NCBI GenBank assembly: GCA_013178275.1
Contig: JABLWZ010000010.1
Coordinates: forward strand, 87,787-151,786
Source of the DNA: Bacillota bacterium
GTDB taxonomy: Bacteria > Bacillota > Ch66 > Ch109
Direction: 5' to 3'
Length of the DNA stretch: 64,000 nucleotides
Shown: piece after piece, positions 35,773-44,744 of the stretch
Position numbering within the stretch: position 1 is the stretch's first letter
How the letters are laid out: every line of letters starts with the position of its first letter
The notes under the pieces: generated by a model
Told to the model about the DNA's origin: nothing
Database searches by the model: none
Seen by the model: the letters and a program-made list of their open reading frames with translations, nothing else
Made by a program: the position numbers and the translations under genes

Positions 35773-37377
35773 TCAGTTGAGTCGTTTGCGTCCGTCCCCG
35801 CTCCGCTTCAGCAGGGCGTAGTTGAAGCTGTCCATCAGCGCCTTGAAGGATGCCTCGATGATGTTCTCCGACACTCCGACCGTGCTCCAGGAGTCGGTCT
35901 GGTCGGAGGTCTCTATCAGCACCCGCACCGTGGCCGCGGTTCCCTCGGTCTCGTCCACCACCCGCACCTTGTAGTCGGTGAGGTGGAAGTCCCGGATACA
36001 GGGGTATATCTCCCCCAGGGCCTTGCGGAGGGCGTTGTCCATCGCGTTCACCGGGCCGTCGCCCTCGGCGGCGGTGTGCACCGTCTCATTGGTCACCTTG
36101 ACGTTTATCTTTACGGTGGCCTCCGAGTTGAACGGTTCGCTGCCCTTTTTATCCACCAGCACCTTCAGGTTCTCCAGGCAGAAGAACTCCCGGTACCGTC
36201 CCAGGGCCTTCAGCAGCACCAGTTCCAGCGAGGCGTCAGCCCCTTCGAACTGGTAGCCCTCGTGCTCCAGCCTCTTTATATGCTCGATGGCCTGACGGCC
36301 CTCATCAGTGAACTCCGACAGGTCGAGCCCGAACTCCTGGGCCTTGTGCTTCAGGTTGCTGACCCCGGAGAGTTCGGACACCAGTACCCGACGGCGGTTG
36401 CCCACCGACTCGGGGCTGATGTGCTCATAGGTCTCGGGGTTCTTCAGCACCGCGCTGACGTGGATGCCGCCCTTGTGGGCGAAAGCAGCGTTGCCCACGA
36501 AGGGCTGCTGGTTGTAGTGCGGCATGTTGGCCACCTCGCTCACGAAGTGGGAGACCTCGGTCAGGTGGGCCAGGTTTTTCTTCCCCAGGCAGGGATAGCC
36601 CATCTTCAGCTCCAGGTTTGGTATGACGGTGCAGAGATTGGCGTTGCCGCAGCGTTCCCCGTAGCCGTTCAGGGTCCCCTGGACCTGCGTGACCCCGGCC
36701 CGGACTGCAGCCAGGGTGTTGACCACCGCCAGTCCCCCGTCGTTGTGGGCGTGGATGGCGAGCGGAGTGTTTACAGTCGCTCGCACCACGCCGATGACCT
36801 CCTCTATCTGCCAGGGGAGCGTCCCCCCGTTGGTGTCACAGAGAGCCAACCAACCGGCTCCCGCAGTACTTGCCGCCTTCAGCACGTCGAGGGCGTAGCC
36901 GGGATTGGCCCGGTACCCGTCGAAGAAGTGCTCGGCGTCGAAGATGACCTCGATACCCTGCTGTTTCAGCCAGGCAATGGAGTCGCCCACCATCCGGAGG
37001 TTCTCTTCCAGGGAGGTCTCCAGCGCCTCGGTCACCTGGAAGTCCCAGGACTTGCCCACCACCGCGGCCGCCTTCACCCCGGTCTCCACCACGGCGGCCA
37101 GGTTGAAGTCGTCGCTGGCCCTGCCCCCGGGCCGGCAGGTGCTGGTGAAAGCGGTCAGCTTGGCCCGGGAGAGGGGCTTCCGGGCCATCTCCTTGAAAAA
37201 CTCGAGGTCCTTGGGGTTAGATGCCGGCCACCCGCCTTCCACATAGTGCACCCCGAGCAGGTCGAGCCGGGCGGCGATCTTCAGCTTATCCGATATGGAG
37301 AGCGATATGCCTTCCCCTTGAGAACCGTCGCGCAGGGTTGTATCGTAGATAAATATCTGTGGTCGGTTGTTATTCAC
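35773..37377 (-). CDS. cimA: (R)-citramalate synthase
   Basis: 534 aa from GTG 37377 with AAAGGAGG 6 bases upstream. The N-terminal TIM barrel has YDTTLRDGSQGEG, the metal ligands of HAHNDGG and LNGYGERCGN. The C-terminal LeuA-like allosteric domain (about 400-530) is complete. Length and the TLRDGSQ variant match the CimA clade rather than isopropylmalate synthase. It condenses pyruvate and acetyl-CoA to citramalate, the first step of the threonine-independent route to isoleucine. No leuBCD genes are adjacent. Confidence 0.9.
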   Translation of the reverse strand: MNNNRPQIFIYDTTLRDGSQGEGISLSISDKLKIAARLDLLGVHYVEGGWPASNPKDLEFFKEMARKPLSRAKLTAFTSTCRPGGRASDDFNLAAVVETGVKAAAVVGKSWDFQVTEALETSLEENLRMVGDSIAWLKQQGIEVIFDAEHFFDGYRANPGYALDVLKAASTAGAGWLALCDTNGGTLPWQIEEVIGVVRATVNTPLAIHAHNDGGLAVVNTLAAVRAGVTQVQGTLNGYGERCGNANLCTVIPNLELKMGYPCLGKKNLAHLTEVSHFVSEVANMPHYNQQPFVGNAAFAHKGGIHVSAVLKNPETYEHISPESVGNRRRVLVSELSGVSNLKHKAQEFGLDLSEFTDEGRQAIEHIKRLEHEGYQFEGADASLELVLLKALGRYREFFCLENLKVLVDKKGSEPFNSEATVKINVKVTNETVHTAAEGDGPVNAMDNALRKALGEIYPCIRDFHLTDYKVRVVDETEGTAATVRVLIETSDQTDSWSTVGVSENIIEASFKALMDSFNYALLKRSGDGRKRLN

Positions 37378-37597
37378 CTCGGGCCTCCTTTGCTATTACG
37401 CCGTTTTCCTTCAGAACGGTTTGGCAGGTCGAACACCTGACAGTCGGCAGGGTTTTCATTATCCTGATCTCCCGCTGGCAGTTGGGACAGGTGACAGCGT
37501 CCGTTCTGGCCCGGGGTATGTATCGCCAGAGCGCGGCGGCGGTAATCAAACAGAGCAGCACCAGGGTTCCGAGAAACAGCAGGCTGATATCGGTCAC
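37370..37597 (-). CDS. membrane-anchored zinc-ribbon protein
   Basis: 75 aa: an N-terminal membrane helix (LLFLGTLVLLCLITAAALW), a basic stop-transfer, then CPNCQREIR...CSTCQ, a four-Cys zinc ribbon. It overlaps the start of cimA by 8 bases. I do not recognise the family; similar anchored ribbons are common and unassigned in Firmicutes. Confidence 0.65.
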   Translation of the reverse strand: MTDISLLFLGTLVLLCLITAAALWRYIPRARTDAVTCPNCQREIRIMKTLPTVRCSTCQTVLKENGVIAKEARGE

Positions 37598-37671
37598 TGC
37601 ACTCTCTCCTCTTCTAAGATTTATTCATTTATGATACCATAATTCTGGCTCAACTAAGGAGGGAATATTTC

Positions 37672-38175
37672 GTGACTTCTGAATTTATTGCCGGCAACCC
37701 TGACCACCTGAGGCTGATCGAGGAGATCGATTCACGGCAGGTCGCCCTGGTTATCAACCCCAACAAGGCCATGAACTGGTTGATGGGCGATCCCTCCCCG
37801 GGGCGGCTGCCCTTTGAAAAGGGCATGGCTTTCAACTATATCCAGTGGCTGATTCTCCTGCCGGGTGTGGTTGCGCTGTTTCTGATCCCCCTTGCCCCGG
37901 CCCTGATCCTGTTGGTGGGATGCGCGGTCCTCTCCTGGTTGGTCAGCCGGATCAAGTCGAAAGTGCTGCAGTCCGGGGTCACTGAGTTTATCCGGCAGGA
38001 CCTCGACAGCCTGAACGAACTGTATGAAAAAGGGGCCATCAGCTTCAGGCGCGTAAGGCCCAAGAACCAGCCGCTCATAAAGCATCCCACGCCCTGGACG
38101 GATGTGCTCCCCGACGACCAATCACCGGGTGACGGGGGAGGAGATTTAGTAGCCGATGGAGAATATGGAGAATAG
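37672..38175 (+). CDS. hypothetical membrane protein
   Basis: 167 aa from GTG 37672 behind AGGAGGG. A polar N-terminal part (IDSRQVALVINPNKAMNW) is followed by a strongly hydrophobic hairpin (about 60-98) and an acidic, Gly-rich C-terminus. No family recognised. A second small membrane protein follows after 34 bases. Confidence 0.6.
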   Translation: MTSEFIAGNPDHLRLIEEIDSRQVALVINPNKAMNWLMGDPSPGRLPFEKGMAFNYIQWLILLPGVVALFLIPLAPALILLVGCAVLSWLVSRIKSKVLQSGVTEFIRQDLDSLNELYEKGAISFRRVRPKNQPLIKHPTPWTDVLPDDQSPGDGGGDLVADGEYGE

Positions 38176-38209
38176 CGTAATGTAATCCATTCCGAAAGCA
38201 GATGGTCTT

Positions 38210-38455
38210 ATGACGGATTTACAGGTAAAGTTTCTGGTCCTGGGGATAGGGTTGATATTCGTCAAGGTCTCTCTCCTGGTGACTGTCCTCATCATCGCCA
38301 AGAAGATTCAGCGGCGGGCCAAGGCGCTGAAAGAAAAACAGCAGGCCAACCAGGCGGCCATGCATTTTAATATAGCACCCAGCACGGGTTTGAAAGAGCA
38401 AATGGAAAAAATGAAAAAACCCGGTAAAGACATTAAGCCAACCGGTGGAGAATAG
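38210..38455 (+). CDS. small single-span membrane protein
   Basis: 81 aa: one membrane helix (FLVLGIGLIFVKVSLLVTVLII) then a basic, Gln/Lys-rich tail, probably cytoplasmic. The ribosome site is weak. Not recognised; probably in one operon with 37672-38175. Confidence 0.5.
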   Translation: MTDLQVKFLVLGIGLIFVKVSLLVTVLIIAKKIQRRAKALKEKQQANQAAMHFNIAPSTGLKEQMEKMKKPGKDIKPTGGE

Positions 38456-38478
38456 AAGCCGTCTTTCCCTTCGCCGAC

Positions 38479-38575
38479 GAAGAAAAACTTGGCTATCGCC
38501 AAGTCCTTAACGAAGGCGAGAGCCTTAGTTACCTTGCTTGCATCAGAAAGTTCCCTTATATACTTTCTGATAGCG
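38479..38575 (+). repeat. R1 dispersed repeat, copy c
   Basis: 97 bp, closest in sequence to copy a (shared AGAGCCTTAGTT, TTGCATCAGAAAGTTCCCTTATATACTT). It lies between convergent genes, so on the minus strand its CTTGGCGATAGCCAAG-TTTTTC hairpin is correctly placed to end the kinase/regulator transcript. Confidence 0.85.
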
Positions 38576-38580
38576 TTAAA

Positions 38581-38603
38581 GAGCCATACGCCGCGTATGG
38601 CTC
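38581..38603. terminator. bidirectional intrinsic terminator
   Basis: GAGCCATACG / CGTATGGCTC with a 3-base loop; T-rich on the plus side (TTATCCTTTTT). It touches the stop codon of the response-regulator gene. Confidence 0.75.
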
Positions 38604-38978
38604 TTATCCTTTTTCCGGCTCGAGGATGGACAGCAGGGTGTCGCGGGAAATGGGTTTGATAAGGTAGTCGCGGGCTCCCAGGTCGGTGCACTTATCGGCC
38701 AGGCCGGCGTCCTCGTGCGCGCTGACCATGTAGCAGTCCATCTCCGGGCAGGTCGACTTGATATACTTCAGCACCTCGATCCCGTTCATCACCGGCATGC
38801 TGACGTCGATCATGGCTATATCGAAGCACCGGTCAGCGAGCATCTCCTTGATCATCGCCGGCTGCGAAAGGACGGTGATGTTGCGGTAGCCGGTAATCAC
38901 CAGGCCCCGGCGGATGGTATCGAGAAAGTCAGTCTCGTCGTCTATCACTATTATGCTGCGGTTTTTAATTCTGTTCAT
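38604..38978 (-). CDS. single-domain response regulator (CheY-like)
   Basis: 124 aa, receiver domain only. Acidic pair Asp13/Asp14, phospho-acceptor Asp58 (MIDVSMPVMNG), the conserved Ser in VSAHE and Lys in LIKP are all present. It overlaps the end of the histidine-kinase gene by 14 bases, so the kinase is the probable phosphodonor. With no output domain it must act by protein contact. Confidence 0.92.
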   Translation of the reverse strand: MNRIKNRSIIVIDDETDFLDTIRRGLVITGYRNITVLSQPAMIKEMLADRCFDIAMIDVSMPVMNGIEVLKYIKSTCPEMDCYMVSAHEDAGLADKCTDLGARDYLIKPISRDTLLSILEPEKG

Positions 38979-40914
38979 CCCCTCTGATCGGCAGCGTCAC
39001 CCGGAACACCGTCCCCCGGTCGGGAGCGCTGTCGACGGTGATATTTCCCCGATGGTCCTCGACTATGGCGTAGGAGATGGACAGGCCAAGCCCGGTGCCC
39101 TCGGCTCCCTCCTTGGTGGTGAAGAAGGGGTCAAATACCCGCTTCTTGACGTGCTCTTCCATACCGCACCCATTGTCGGCAACCTCGAAGCAGATCTCCG
39201 AGCGGTTGGCCGGGTTCCTCATCACCCGCAGGCGGACCATGGAGTCCTCCTTGTTTGCGGCCTGGGCCGCGTTCAGGATGAGGTTGATCAGCACCTGTTC
39301 TATCCGGGCCGGGTTCATCACCACGTCGGGAAGGCCGTCGTCGACCTCCACCTCAAAGCTGTGTATCAGCTTGCTGACCTGCTTCCCGGTCAGGGTCATC
39401 ACCCGGTTGATCAGGCGCCGTACATCGGTCGGGGCCCGATACTCGTCCTTCTGCACCCGGGCGAAATCGCGCAGCTCGCTGACGATATTGTTGATCCGCT
39501 CCGAACCGTGCTGCATGTTGGCCAGGAGCTTCAGCATATCGGAACGGAACTCCTCGTAAGACATCCCCAGCACATTCCAGTCGAGGTTCTCTTTATAATA
39601 TGCGTCCGTGATGGGAAGGACCTCGTTCCAGTACTCTTCCAGGATCGGGATGTTGAACGAGATAAAGTTGTTGGGGTTGTTTATCTCGTGGGCGATGCCC
39701 GCCACCAGGCTTCCCAGCGAGGCCAGTTTGTCGGCCTGCATCAGCTGCTGCTGCAGACGCCGCTGCTCGGTAACGTCGCGGACGATGCTGACGATGGCCT
39801 TCCTCCCCATCCAGTCGGCCATGGATGAGCTGACGTCCACCGGGATCTTTTCTCCGTTCTTGCGGACCAGGACCCGTGGGTAGATGCCGACCGGCCATTC
39901 CTCCTGCGGGGTGCCCCCGCTGCCGCCGGTCTTCTTGATGGTCGGCTGCGTCAGGTCGACCACCTTCATCCCCAACAGTTCTTCCCGGGTGTACCCGGAC
40001 ACCTCCAGAGCCTTGGGATTGGCCTCGATGATGATGCGGTTGTTCAGGCTCAGCACCAGGAAGATGTCGTTGGCCGCCTCGAACAGCAGCCGATAACGGG
40101 CCTCCAGCTGCTTGCTCAGGGTAAGGTCGTTGACGATCCCGATGACGCAGTCCTCATTGTCGATACGGGCGAGGGAGTTGATAAACTCGATGAAGACCCG
40201 CTGACCCCTTTTGGTCCGGCCTTCGCCCTCGGAGCGTATTATAGTCGCCTCCTGCTTGTACAGGCGGTTGATATCGTCGCAGACCCGCCGGAAGTAGGGA
40301 GGCATCAGCAGGGTGGCCAGGCTCCTCCCCCGAAGCTCGGTCTCGCTGTAGTCGAAGATTCGGCAGAAGGCGGGATTGGCGTACTCGATTCTCCCGTCCT
40401 TGAGGTAGTTGACCCCGACCGGCAGGTGGCTCAGCAGGCTCTCGAACATCTTCTTCTCTTCGAACAGGTTGCGTTCGAGTGCCTTGGCTATCGAGAGGTC
40501 CTGGATCACCGCCACCACGCAGCGCAGGTTGCCCTTCTGGTCCTTGAGCCCGGAGCCGGAAACGATCACGTCGATATAGCTTCCGTTCTTACGGCGGTAG
40601 TGCTTTTCCTGGACGTAGGAGTCGATCTCCCCCGCCACCACGCGGTCGAACAGGACCGGGTCGTCCTCGGAGGTGAGGTGATGGATGTCCATGAGCGGCA
40701 GGTCTTCCTGATCGTATCCGAGCAGATCGAGAAAGGCCGGGTTGGCCTGGCTTATCTTTCCCAGGGGTTCGATAACTATGATCGGTACGATAGCGTTGTC
40801 AAAGATACCGCGCAGGAGCTGTTCAGACACCACCAACTGCTGCAGCAGCTCGGAGCCGCCGCTGACTGCCGTTTCAACTTCGTGTGGTTTCAAGACTTTC
40901 ACCCCATCCGGCAA
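38965..40914 (-). CDS. PAS-domain sensor histidine kinase
   Basis: 649 aa, no membrane helix, so cytoplasmic. Three PAS domains (about 25-140, 155-275, 285-405), then HisKA with the H-box GIAHEINNPNNFIS and a HATPase domain with N-box LINLILNAAQA, DNGCGM, DPFFTTK and GTGLGLSIS. The frame opens at a TTG (40914) with no clear ribosome site, so the start is uncertain. Signal unknown; PAS-rich soluble kinases of this form often sense redox or feed a sporulation phosphorelay. Confidence 0.9.
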   Translation of the reverse strand: MPDGVKVLKPHEVETAVSGGSELLQQLVVSEQLLRGIFDNAIVPIIVIEPLGKISQANPAFLDLLGYDQEDLPLMDIHHLTSEDDPVLFDRVVAGEIDSYVQEKHYRRKNGSYIDVIVSGSGLKDQKGNLRCVVAVIQDLSIAKALERNLFEEKKMFESLLSHLPVGVNYLKDGRIEYANPAFCRIFDYSETELRGRSLATLLMPPYFRRVCDDINRLYKQEATIIRSEGEGRTKRGQRVFIEFINSLARIDNEDCVIGIVNDLTLSKQLEARYRLLFEAANDIFLVLSLNNRIIIEANPKALEVSGYTREELLGMKVVDLTQPTIKKTGGSGGTPQEEWPVGIYPRVLVRKNGEKIPVDVSSSMADWMGRKAIVSIVRDVTEQRRLQQQLMQADKLASLGSLVAGIAHEINNPNNFISFNIPILEEYWNEVLPITDAYYKENLDWNVLGMSYEEFRSDMLKLLANMQHGSERINNIVSELRDFARVQKDEYRAPTDVRRLINRVMTLTGKQVSKLIHSFEVEVDDGLPDVVMNPARIEQVLINLILNAAQAANKEDSMVRLRVMRNPANRSEICFEVADNGCGMEEHVKKRVFDPFFTTKEGAEGTGLGLSISYAIVEDHRGNITVDSAPDRGTVFRVTLPIRGDEQN

Positions 40915-41032
40915 TAAACCGTATTGCGAATCTTCGTATCTCTATTGATTTATTTCCATAATTCTTGCAACTAATTTAATTCGACCTTGAGATTATATTC
41001 TCCTTCACTGCCTTATTCGTTAACAAAAGTTT

Positions 41033-41060
41033 TTCCCGGCCGGGAAGACCCGGCCGGGAA
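41033..41060 (-). terminator. hairpin after the GerMN gene
   Basis: TTCCCGGCCGGG and its complement across a 4-base loop; on the minus strand it is followed by AAAACTTTTGTT, a weak T-tract. Confidence 0.6.
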
Positions 41061-41101
41061 GTTGGACAGATGCGGATATTCAATGTTTCAGCGTCCTCAC
41101 C

Positions 41102-41971
41102 CTACCAGGTGACCGGCACCCGGTAGAGGTTTATGATGCTGCCATCTTTTGGACTGGTGCTGTATGCCTCCACCGTTCCTTTCCCGGGGGCCGTCGGGTT
41201 GAAGTCCAGGGTGAGTTTAAAGTCCCCCCGCCCGGGCGCCCCCTCGGAAGCGGTGGTGTACCCCTGGGCCAGGACCCGCCCGGTCTCGTCGACCACCCGG
41301 GCGCAGACCGCGGCCTCGAAAACCATAGCGCTGCCCTGGACCTCCACCTGGCTCTTGATCTGCTGGGACGGAAGGGGTGAGGTTATCCAGATAGCGGGCT
41401 CGTAGACCTTGCTCAGGTCACGCTTGAAAGGCTGCTCGTAAAGGCCCACGTGTCCCCACCAGTCCTTGGTGCGGGAGTCGACCTGCCCATTCACGCTGAA
41501 AGCCACCCGGTTGATAGTGGGGAACTCGGTCAGGGTATTGACGATGCTGGCTATGCCCAGGGCCTCCCCGGCCGATCCCACATTGGCGGACAGGACCTCA
41601 GGAGAAAAGTCGACCGTGGCCAGGCCCGACGGGTCGATCCTGACTCCCAGCACCTGGGTGCCGGCGGGCAGCACCCTGACCGCCCCGGGGGTCTCGGGGT
41701 TCCCTTTGATAAGCTCCTCCAGGGCCGCCCGGGCCACCTCCGGGGACTGATTCACCTGGTGGATCTCCCGTACCAGGTTGGAATCATTTTCGGTGTACTT
41801 GATATAGTATACTGTCAGCGGCATCTTCGCCGCGGGTTGAGCTGCCTCAGGCGGGGTCGCCGAAGGCTCTGGGGTATTCCCCTTCCCCTGGCACCCCGGC
41901 AGCAGCGCCGCTATGATGAACACCAGCAGCAGCGGCAGCAGCCGGCTTTTAAATCTGGGCCTTGAATACAT
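41102..41971 (-). CDS. GerMN and Gmad2 domain lipoprotein
   Basis: 289 aa from ATG 41971 (GGAG upstream). Lipobox LLPGC, a Pro/Ala-rich linker, a GerMN domain (about 55-190: LTVYYIKYTENDSNLVREIH, VDFSPEV, NGQ) and a C-terminal Gmad2 immunoglobulin-like domain (IWITSPLPSQQIKSQVEVQG). This GerM-Gmad2 pairing occurs in exported proteins of spore-formers and some other Gram-positives. A role in spore envelope or germination is likely but not proven. Confidence 0.85.
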   Translation of the reverse strand: MYSRPRFKSRLLPLLLVFIIAALLPGCQGKGNTPEPSATPPEAAQPAAKMPLTVYYIKYTENDSNLVREIHQVNQSPEVARAALEELIKGNPETPGAVRVLPAGTQVLGVRIDPSGLATVDFSPEVLSANVGSAGEALGIASIVNTLTEFPTINRVAFSVNGQVDSRTKDWWGHVGLYEQPFKRDLSKVYEPAIWITSPLPSQQIKSQVEVQGSAMVFEAAVCARVVDETGRVLAQGYTTASEGAPGRGDFKLTLDFNPTAPGKGTVEAYSTSPKDGSIINLYRVPVTW

Positions 41972-42105
41972 CTCAAACTCCTCCCCGCATGACAAAATAC
42001 TTTTTTCTACCCGTCCTTATAAACGCGGCCGTTAAACATTTTGATACGGCACAGGGTTGCAAACCGCCTTTCTGTGGTAGAATTAACAAATGGAGGCGAT
42101 TTTCC

Positions 42106-42699
42106 ATGAAAAGGCTAGCTAAGTATTTTCTACAGGGAGTGCTGGTTCTCCTCCCGATAACCCTGACTATCTACATAGTGATCTGGGTCTTCAACCTGAC
42201 CGACAACATACTGGGGCAGTACTACTTCATGTTCCTGGGGGTCAAGATCCACGGCCTGGGACTGCTCACCACCATAGCCCTGATAACCCTGGTGGGTATC
42301 TTAAGCAACTGGTTCGTCAGCCGCAGCCTGATAGACTACATAGACCGCCTGTTCGGCAGCATGCCCCTGGTAAAGTTGATCTACGGCATCATCAAGGACA
42401 CCATGAACGCCCTGGTCGGAAGCCGCAGCTCATTTTCCAAGGTGGTGATGGTCCGTCTGCCCGGCAACGAGCAGATAAAGCTACTGGGCTTCGTCACCGC
42501 CGAGGAGATCGAGTGGCTGAATAACAAGGACCTGGTAGCGGTATATATACTACAGAGCATGCAGTGGGCCGGTTTCACCATCCTGGTGCCGAAAGACTCT
42601 ATCGAGTTTCTGGATGTCAGCGCTGATCGTGCATTGCAGTTCATTGTTTCCGCCGGTATGACCGGGGCTCAGGCCGGTACTAACGGCAAACGCGATTAA
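42106..42699 (+). CDS. DUF502-family membrane protein
   Basis: 197 aa from ATG 42106 with TGGAGG upstream. Two N-terminal membrane helices around LVLLPITLTIYIVIWVF and GLLTTIALITLVGILSNWF, then a soluble domain with FGSMPLVKLIYGIIKD, VGSRSSFSKVVMV and TGF-like VPKDSIEFLD, which match DUF502. Function unknown. Its 3' end overlaps the convergent S1-domain gene by 20 bases. Confidence 0.85.
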   Translation: MKRLAKYFLQGVLVLLPITLTIYIVIWVFNLTDNILGQYYFMFLGVKIHGLGLLTTIALITLVGILSNWFVSRSLIDYIDRLFGSMPLVKLIYGIIKDTMNALVGSRSSFSKVVMVRLPGNEQIKLLGFVTAEEIEWLNNKDLVAVYILQSMQWAGFTILVPKDSIEFLDVSADRALQFIVSAGMTGAQAGTNGKRD

Positions 42700-43717
42700 A
42701 CTCGTTGTCCAGTGATTCCTTGACCTCCCGCACCACCCATGCGCTCTGGTCCAGCTGGTCGATTATCTCGAACATCCGGGCAGTCACCTTTACCACACCG
42801 TGGGTTATCATCAGTTCTCCCAGCCCCTCGCGGGCCCGTTCCGAAACCTTCCCCACCCTTGAGCCCAGCATAGCCACGAGTTCGAGCAGTTCTTTCTCTA
42901 TGGTGCTTCCCTTGGATACCTTGAGGGTGTTGCCGTTCGCGCTGTTAAAGCTGTGCGGCTTCTTTCCCCCCACCGCCTTGCAGGAAAAGTAGACCTTGTT
43001 GTCGGTGGTGGAAACCACCTTGACCTTCACGTTCTCCCCGGGATGAAAGTACCTCTCGAGGTCAGCCCTCCCATAGAGCCATTCATCGCGAGTAACCTCA
43101 CCCAGCCGGATGAAGCCCTGATACCCCTCCTCGGCCAAGGCGAAAACCCCGTAGTCGATGATATTGGATATACGGGCATTGACCACGTCTCCCACCTGGG
43201 GCAGGTTAAACGCCGGCAGGGCGGCAGGCTCGACGGTTTTCGAGGGTTCGACCGTCAGGAGGGACATTTCCTCGCTGGTTTCCTCCGGCTCAGCCGGGTG
43301 CTCACGGTCCATCTGCTTTTTTATCACCGAGTAGTAGCGCAGCTGTACACTGCCAAAAGATTTGCCGGTCTCCTCGGCCACCTCCTTCAGGATCGTGCTG
43401 ATGGTCTTGCGTTCTGAACGCGGGAGGAGGTTGTTCTGCAGGATCCTCTCCTTTAGCACCTGGTCCCCCTTCTCCCATACCCCGGCGCCGGCCGCGGGTT
43501 TTTCCGCCTTCTGAGCCTCCTCCTCCAGCCCCTTTTCGGCCAGCAGCAGGTAGTAGACCCTTTCCACCTCAAAACCCGGGAAACCGATTTTAATACCGTA
43601 GAGGTCGCAGGCCTCATGGACGCTGATCCGGTTGGCGGTCTGCTGCCCGATGAACCCCAGCAGGTCCGCCTGGTCGATATCACTTAAGGCCAGTACTCTC
43701 GCACCATCAGTGCTCAA
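42680..43717 (-). CDS. S1 RNA-binding domain protein
   Basis: 345 aa from TTG 43717 (AGGAGG 10 bases upstream). N-terminal helical part (about 1-150) with a SANT/RsfA-like segment around SFGSVQLRYYSVIKK; S1 domain at about 173-250 (GDVVNARISNIIDYGVFAL...GENVKVKVVS); helical C-terminus. Probably binds RNA; the whole architecture is not one I recognise. A 14-bp palindrome lies just upstream. Confidence 0.75.
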   Translation of the reverse strand: MSTDGARVLALSDIDQADLLGFIGQQTANRISVHEACDLYGIKIGFPGFEVERVYYLLLAEKGLEEEAQKAEKPAAGAGVWEKGDQVLKERILQNNLLPRSERKTISTILKEVAEETGKSFGSVQLRYYSVIKKQMDREHPAEPEETSEEMSLLTVEPSKTVEPAALPAFNLPQVGDVVNARISNIIDYGVFALAEEGYQGFIRLGEVTRDEWLYGRADLERYFHPGENVKVKVVSTTDNKVYFSCKAVGGKKPHSFNSANGNTLKVSKGSTIEKELLELVAMLGSRVGKVSERAREGLGELMITHGVVKVTARMFEIIDQLDQSAWVVREVKESLDNEFNRVCR

Positions 43718-43742
43718 TTTTCATCTACCTCCTAGTTTTATT

Positions 43743-43756
43743 TGGTGCTAGCACCA
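43743..43756. promoter_or_regulatory. 14-bp perfect palindrome, possible operator
   Basis: TGGTGCTAGCACCA between the divergent S1-domain and thioesterase genes, 26 bases upstream of the former's start. Looks like a dimeric repressor site; no direct evidence. Confidence 0.4.
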
Positions 43757-43867
43757 GTTTGCTACCTTTCGGCCTTAATTATTCGTCTGGCCCCATGGTT
43801 GTAAATGTTTCTGCAATCTGTTTAAATCATTGATAGAGAATAAAAATCACCATGGAGATGAAGACAC

Positions 43868-44284
43868 ATGGACCAGGAAAAGCTGCGGGAGTACTTTACC
43901 GGCGACACCCTGGCGCGGCTGCTGGGGATAGAGATTTTGGAGATCGCGCCCGGCTACGCCCGGACCTCGATCCGGGTAAAGGAAGATATGCTGAACGCCG
44001 TGGGGATGACCCACGGTGGGACCGTCTTCTCACTGGCCGACCTGGCCTTCGCCGCCTCCTGCAACTCGCACGGGATAAAGGCGGTGGCGCTCAGCATGAA
44101 CATCAACTACCTCCGCCCGACCTTCCCCGGGGAGACCCTGTACGCCACCTCGGTCGAGGACTGCGTAACCTCCCGCACCGGGGTGTACCGGATAACCGTG
44201 GTCGACGAGAGCGGGCAGAAGGTGGCGGTGGCCACCGGGACCGCCTTCCGCACCGGGCAGGCAATAGAAGAGGGCCAGCCCTGA
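43868..44284 (+). CDS. PaaI-type hotdog thioesterase
   Basis: 138 aa single hotdog domain. GMTHGGTVFSLADLAFAASCNSHG contains the HGG and Asp/Glu-type active-site segment of PaaI thioesterases; NINYLRPTFPGETLYA is also typical. Hydrolyses acyl- or aryl-CoA thioesters. Fits the acyl-CoA metabolism seen elsewhere in the window. Confidence 0.88.
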   Translation: MDQEKLREYFTGDTLARLLGIEILEIAPGYARTSIRVKEDMLNAVGMTHGGTVFSLADLAFAASCNSHGIKAVALSMNINYLRPTFPGETLYATSVEDCVTSRTGVYRITVVDESGQKVAVATGTAFRTGQAIEEGQP

Positions 44285-44304
44285 ACTCGGGCGCGGCCCA
44301 TCAC

Positions 44305-44350
44305 CTTTCTGACAGCGTGAAAAACGGGGACCCACATCCCCGTTCAGCAT
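44305..44350 (+). repeat. R1-tail-like sequence with hairpin
   Basis: CTTTCTGACAGCGTGAAAAA resembles the right end of R1. It is followed, as in the full copies, by a unique hairpin (ACGGGGA...TCCCCGT), which may terminate the thioesterase transcript. Confidence 0.45.
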
Positions 44351-44365
44351 ATTTTGAAAAAAATC

Positions 44366-44587
44366 TTATTTAAAGAGTATCCACCAGTAAATGAGCCAGA
44401 AGATAAGCAATACCAGGATAATGATTAAGGCCCCGGGATCGAAAAGTGACAAGTTACTGAACCAGGTCCAAAACCTGCCGAGCCAGGATACTTCTGGTTG
44501 GACCGCTTCCGCAGGGTCCTTTTTCGCCGCCGGCGGGAACAGGGTCGGGAAAAGGCTCGAGGCGTCCGTGTCATACAAAGCACCCAT
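44366..44587 (-). CDS. small single-span membrane protein
   Basis: 73 aa from ATG 44587 with AAAGGAGG 7 bases upstream. A polar N-terminus with PTLFPPAAKKDPAEA is followed by one C-terminal membrane helix (ALIIILVLLIFWLIYWWILF). Not recognised; the tail-anchored layout is common in small sporulation proteins. Confidence 0.6.
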   Translation of the reverse strand: MGALYDTDASSLFPTLFPPAAKKDPAEAVQPEVSWLGRFWTWFSNLSLFDPGALIIILVLLIFWLIYWWILFK

Positions 44588-44702
44588 CTTATAACCTCCT
44601 TTCAAAGTTTCCTTTCCGTCTATAATATTCCAGCAGCAAAATAATGTGCCATTATTATACTGATTATTAATATCTAAGCAATCTACCCGAGTAAAAAACA
44701 AA

Positions 44703-44729
44703 ACCCGTCTTGAACTGTTCAAGACGGGT
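44703..44729 (-). terminator. intrinsic terminator of degV operon
   Basis: ACCCGTCTTGA / TCAAGACGGGT stem with a 5-base loop, followed on the minus strand by TTTGTTTTTT. Confidence 0.85.
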
Positions 44730-44744
44730 CGATAAAGGCTTGTC

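Noticed and set aside
35443..37440. 665-codon open frame opposite citramalate synthase
   Set aside because: It is a shadow of the real gene's codon pattern in high-G+C DNA; its translation is His/Val/Gly-rich low-complexity without motifs. The same holds for long frames opposite the sigma-54 activator (20830-22065) and nadE (62778-63956).
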